Under the pieces are notes generated by a model, which was given only the letters and a program-made list of their open reading frames with translations, ran no database searches and had not been told where the DNA came from. A DNA stretch of 64,000 nt from positions 62,001-126,000 of the forward strand of contig CAVPNX010000004.1 in NCBI GenBank assembly GCA_963706885.1, in the 5' to 3' direction. This document shows, in pieces, positions 61,262-64,000 of this stretch. The position numbers were made by a program, and so were the translations under genes. The stretch is from Prado023 sp963706885 (GTDB lineage: Bacteria > Actinomycetota > Actinomycetes > S36-B12 > CAIYMF01). Numbering within the stretch: position 1 is the stretch's first letter; each line of letters begins with the position of its first letter.

Positions 61262-62377
61262 CTACTTCGGCGCGAAGAACTCCACCGGGATGGTGTCGGG
61301 GTCCCGGCCGGTGACCGCCCAGCCGTAGGGCACGTCCTCGACCGGTCCTCTCGGTGCGCCGATCGAGTCGAGGCGCTGGGCCCACCTGCGCACCTCGTCC
61401 TCGTCCCGGCACCCCAACCCGACGTGGTCGAGTCCGACACGTTCGTGGGCGAACACATCCCCTGCCGCGGACCTGTCGTGGGCGGTCACCCCGATGACCA
61501 GTCCGCCGGACCACTGCATGCGCACGCGCACCCAACCCGGCCCCTCGCGCCGGACTGTGACGGCGGGCCCGAGCAGCGACTGGTACCACGCCGCGCTGCG
61601 CTCCACATCGGTCACGGTCAGGGTGAGGTGGTGGATCAGCGGCGCGGGCAGGTCCGGCGGAGTTGGTGGCGCCCGGGGCCTCGGGCAGGTCGGCGGAGTT
61701 GGTGGCGCGCCGAGACCCGGGGCCTCGGGAACGTCGGCGGCAACCCGGGCGGCAGCGGTGGCGGCGCCTGCACGGTTCGCGGCCGGGGTGGCTGGGAGGC
61801 CTGTGGCGGGGTTGTCGGCATCCGCGCGCGGGGCGACCCCGGTTGGGCCGGTGTCCGTGGCATCAAGGCCGTCCTCGGACTCCGCGGACCCGACCGCTCG
61901 ACTCGTCCGCGCGGCCAGAGCAAGGGCCGCCTCGGCCGCCTCCTGTGTTGTGGCGGCGGGGATCGGGCCGTCGAGGGGCAGGTCCCAACCGCCCAGGGCC
62001 ACCACCGGCACCCCGGAGCGCACCGCCAGGGCGACCTCGCTGAGGGTTCCCCAGCTCAGGGCCACGCAGACGACGGCATCGGCCGACCGGACCAGCAGTC
62101 CGTTGCGCAGCTCGCCCATCCCGGTGGGGATCGTGAAGGTGGTGTCCGGGTTCGCGCGGAGCCGGTCGCGGTCCGGCAGGATCCCGATGCTCGACCCACC
62201 AGCGCCGGCACATCCGGCCGCGGCGGCCTGCATCACGCCGCCGTGTCCCCCCGTGAGCACGACCGCTCCGGCCCGGGCGAGAGCCGCACCCAGCGCGTGG
62301 GCGTCGCGGAGGTGCTCGTCGGTGGCGGAGTCACCGGGACCCACGACGGCGATGTAGGGGCGGGGAGCAGCAACCAT
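61262..62377 (-). CDS. LOG-like (TIGR00725-type) domain fused to a VOC/glyoxalase domain
   Basis: This is a 371-residue protein. Residues 1-170 form a Rossmann domain of the TIGR00725/LOG-like type (YIAVVGPGDSATDEHLRDAHALG; VVLTGGHGGVMQAAAAGC; VALSWGTLSEVALAVRSGVPVVALGGWDLP). An Ala/Pro-rich linker of about 90 residues follows. Its DNA contains two near-identical units around 61650-61730. The C-terminal 110 residues are a VOC domain (HHLTLTVTDVERSAAWYQSLLG; LDHVGLGCRDEDEVRRW; IPVEFFAPK). The start at ATG 62377 was chosen for the conserved N-terminus; the longer frame runs into the tRNA. Functions of both halves are unknown. Confidence 0.78.
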   Translation of the reverse strand: MVAAPRPYIAVVGPGDSATDEHLRDAHALGAALARAGAVVLTGGHGGVMQAAAAGCAGAGGSSIGILPDRDRLRANPDTTFTIPTGMGELRNGLLVRSADAVVCVALSWGTLSEVALAVRSGVPVVALGGWDLPLDGPIPAATTQEAAEAALALAARTSRAVGSAESEDGLDATDTGPTGVAPRADADNPATGLPATPAANRAGAATAAARVAADVPEAPGLGAPPTPPTCPRPRAPPTPPDLPAPLIHHLTLTVTDVERSAAWYQSLLGPAVTVRREGPGWVRVRMQWSGGLVIGVTAHDRSAAGDVFAHERVGLDHVGLGCRDEDEVRRWAQRLDSIGAPRGPVEDVPYGWAVTGRDPDTIPVEFFAPK

Positions 62378-62429
62378 GGGCACATCCCAGCACGTCAGCA
62401 GCCACCGTACATACCGGAGGGGCGTGGGG

Positions 62430-62503
62430 TGCCCCGGGTGGGATTCGAACCCACACTGGACGGTTTTTGAGACCGCTTCCTCTGCCGGTTGGGATACCGG
62501 GGC
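62430..62503 (-). tRNA. tRNA with CAA anticodon (Leu by anticodon), short variable loop
   Basis: The 74-base cloverleaf on the minus strand has acceptor GCCCCGG/CCGGGGC, anticodon stem GCGGT/ACCGT with loop CTCAAAA (anticodon CAA), T arm GTGGG-TTCGAAT-CCCAC and discriminator A. The D stem has only three good pairs. The variable region is about 5 bases (CCAGT), not the long arm expected of tRNA-Leu. CCA is not encoded. Confidence 0.8.
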
Positions 62504-62791
62504 GCCGCGAACATGGTAGTCCAGCCGCTCAGGTCGGTGATCCATTCAGTTTCGCGACGCTAGAAGGTATGCAACCCACACGGAACACACGGGCGGACCC
62601 TGAGGGAGCGAGCGGCAGGACGCGAGCTGGGGCAGGGACGGGGCGGGCGCGAAGCGGGAAGGGGGCCAACCAGGGCGCGAAGCGGGTCGGGAATGGGCGC
62701 GAACCGCAACCGGGGCGCGTGCGGGCGCGGGCTGGGGAGGACGCCGACGCCCGGGGGACCGCGGGCCCCCGAGCGGCGTCCCTCCCGCCGG
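62504..62791. other. Gap of about 290 bases without a gene
   Basis: No conserved coding is seen. GGGCGCGAAGCGGG occurs twice near 62650-62690 with a third variant (GGGCGCGAACCG) following. A small hairpin (CGGGGG with CCCCCG at 62752-62771) lies before the pdtaR promoter. Confidence 0.5.
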
Positions 62792-62797
62792 TAGGGT
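62792..62797 (+). promoter_or_regulatory. Leaderless-type -10 box of the response regulator gene
   Basis: TAGGGT ends 6 bases before the GTG at 62804, with no ribosome binding site between. Confidence 0.5.
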
Positions 62798-62803
62798 TCG
62801 TGC

Positions 62804-63385
62804 GTGTCCACCCGCGTCGTTGTCGTCGAGGATGAGTCGCTGATCCGGCTCGACCTCGTCGAGATGCTCACCGAGGCCGGCTACGACGTGGTCGGCCAGG
62901 CAGGCGACGGTGAGTCCGGGGTCCGGCTGGTCCGCGAGCTGCGCCCCGATGTCGTGCTGATGGACGTGAAGATGCCCGTCCTCGACGGGGTCTCGGCGGC
63001 CGAGGCCCTGGCAGCCGACGACATCGCTCCGATCGTGCTGCTCACCGCGTTCAGCCAGTCCGACCTGGTGCAGCGGGCCCTCGCCGCCGGCGTGCAGGGC
63101 TACGTGGTCAAGCCCTTCTCGATGGCCGACCTTCGACCCGCCATCGAGGTCGCCCGGGCGCGTTTCGCCGAGGTGCACGCGCTGCGCAGCGGCGTGGCCG
63201 ACCTCGAGGGTCGCCTCGAGGCGCGCAAGCTGATCGAGCGGGCGCGGTCCGCGCTGCAGTCCCAGTTCGGCTGGGACGAGCCGACCGCCTTTGCGTGGAT
63301 GCAGCGCGCCGCCATGGACGCGCGCATCCCCATGGCCGACGTGGCCAGGCGGGTCCTGGAGCAGGACACCACCGGCCACGCGTGA
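62804..63385 (+). CDS. pdtaR: ANTAR-domain response regulator (PdtaR type)
   Basis: This is a 193-residue two-component regulator. The receiver domain has the acidic pair VVEDES (residues 8-11), phospho-acceptor Asp 54 in VLMDVKMP and Lys 103 in VVKPF. The C-terminal ANTAR domain (LIERARSALQSQFGWDEPTAFAWMQRAAMDARIPMADVA) binds RNA antiterminator hairpins. No histidine kinase is adjacent, as with PdtaR in mycobacteria, whose partner PdtaS is encoded elsewhere. The GTG start fits a leaderless transcript. Confidence 0.93.
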   Translation: MSTRVVVVEDESLIRLDLVEMLTEAGYDVVGQAGDGESGVRLVRELRPDVVLMDVKMPVLDGVSAAEALAADDIAPIVLLTAFSQSDLVQRALAAGVQGYVVKPFSMADLRPAIEVARARFAEVHALRSGVADLEGRLEARKLIERARSALQSQFGWDEPTAFAWMQRAAMDARIPMADVARRVLEQDTTGHA

Positions 63386-63578
63386 GCCCACGGGCAACGT
63401 GGTCGCGCGTGTCCACGAGCTCTCGACGAGGCCCCATCGGTCCACCACGCCAACGAGGCGTTACGAATCCGTTACTTGCAGACGGCCGGGATCGTCAACC
63501 CCAGTACCTCGGATGATGTACCTTTCCGCACACGACGCCCGCTCCCGCGGGCTCGCCCGACCTAACAGAAGGACACAC

Positions 63579-64000
63579 ATGCGTACCACGATCAAGATCG
63601 GGGCAGCCGTTGCGGCCTCCGCCCTGGTGCTGACCGCCTGCAGCAGTGGCGAGTCCGAGGAGGCCGCCGGCTCGGCTGCTCCCAGCGCCTCGGCCGCTGC
63701 TTCCTGCGAGGCTGACGGCATCCTGAAGCTCGGCACGATCCTGCCGCAGACCGGCAGCCTCGCGTTCCTCGGGCCGCCGGAGTTCGCCGGTGTCGATCTC
63801 GCTGTCAAGGAGATCAACGACGCCGGGGGCGTCCTCGGCAAGCCGGTCGAGAAGTTCGACGGCGACTCCGGTGACACCACCACCAACATCGCCGTGACCA
63901 CCGCGGACGAGCACCTCCAGCGTGGGGTGGACGCCGTCGTCGGCGCCGCGTCCTCGGGCGTGTCCCTGACCTTCATCGACAAGGTGACCGGCGCGGACGT
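63579..64000 (+). CDS. Branched-chain amino acid ABC transporter substrate-binding lipoprotein (5' part)
   Basis: An open frame of 140 codons runs off the window. It has a lipoprotein signal peptide (MRTTIKIGAAVAASALVLTAC), then a Ser/Ala/Glu linker, then the start of a periplasmic-binding-protein type 1 (LivJ/LivK) domain: LKLGTILPQTGSLAFLGPPEFAGVDLAVKEIN and VDAVVGAASSGVSL. It should bind a branched-chain amino acid or similar solute outside the membrane. A GAAGGA site precedes the ATG. The 190-base gap before it holds a CGTTAC direct repeat at about 63460-63475. Confidence 0.9.
   Translation, partial: MRTTIKIGAAVAASALVLTACSSGESEEAAGSAAPSASAAASCEADGILKLGTILPQTGSLAFLGPPEFAGVDLAVKEINDAGGVLGKPVEKFDGDSGDTTTNIAVTTADEHLQRGVDAVVGAASSGVSLTFIDKVTGAD

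Noticed and set aside
62430..62503. Integrated element next to the tRNA (attachment site)
   Set aside because: No integrase, no direct repeat of the tRNA 3' end, and flanking genes are conserved backbone genes.

Overview
The window is about 70% G+C and comes from an actinobacterium (Actinomycetota). The gene order matches the chromosomal backbone known from mycobacteria and streptomycetes. It runs gcvP, fusA2-like, pgsA-patA-pimA, pdxS-pdxT-yebC, ruvCAB, yajC-secDF, relA, hisS-aspS, rarA, alaS-ruvX-mltG-aroE, aroC-aroK-aroB-aroQ-efp-nusB, and ends with a PdtaR-type regulator. No rRNA, CRISPR array, insertion sequence or prophage was seen. The only RNA gene is a tRNA with a CAA anticodon.

Layout. 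1-8.9 kb: the 3' end of gcvP, a HAD phosphatase, a hotdog thioesterase, EF-G2, the phosphatidylinositol mannoside operon (pgsA-patA-pimA plus a LemA-like gene) and a DUF3048 lipoprotein. 9-13.2 kb: pyridoxal phosphate synthase pdxST, yebC, and an Ala/Lys-rich reading frame separated from a wax ester synthase/DGAT by what looks like one extra base. 13.3-21.2 kb: ruvCAB under a LexA box, yajC-secD-secF and relA. 21.3-33.7 kb: DUF349 protein, membrane cyclophilin, MBL hydrolase, hisS, aspS, copC and copD-ctaG, a membrane protein, a GNAT acetyltransferase and rarA. 33.8-39.4 kb: DUF6167 protein, alaS, ruvX, mltG, aroE. 39.5-55.9 kb: a complete type IV pilus block (DUF4388 protein, pilB, pilT, pilC, pilins, pilV/W/X-like minor pilins, pilD, pilM, pilN, pilO, PilP-like) sitting between aroE and aroC. 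56-60.9 kb: aroC-aroK-aroB-aroQ-efp-nusB. 61-64 kb: a LOG-like/VOC fusion, the tRNA, pdtaR and a truncated branched-chain amino acid binding lipoprotein.

Two things stand out. First, there are three families of fixed-length palindromic elements: PE-A (70 bp, 2 copies), PE-B (about 51 bp, 2 copies) and PE-C (99 bp, 3 copies). Both PE-B copies and one PE-A copy lie in frame inside protein genes (a GNAT enzyme, aroK, aroE). Both PE-B copies are read in the same frame and give nearly the same peptide. This resembles the protein-coding palindromic elements known from Rickettsia, which I am not aware of from actinobacteria. Second, the pilus block between 44.7 and 52.4 kb carries many single-base frameshifts, mostly insertions, in otherwise well conserved genes. 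That points either to a local sequence-quality problem or to very recent decay.

Many genes have a TANNNT box ending 6 or 7 bases before the start codon, which suggests widespread leaderless transcription. Operons are tightly packed, with many ATGA/GTGA start-stop overlaps.
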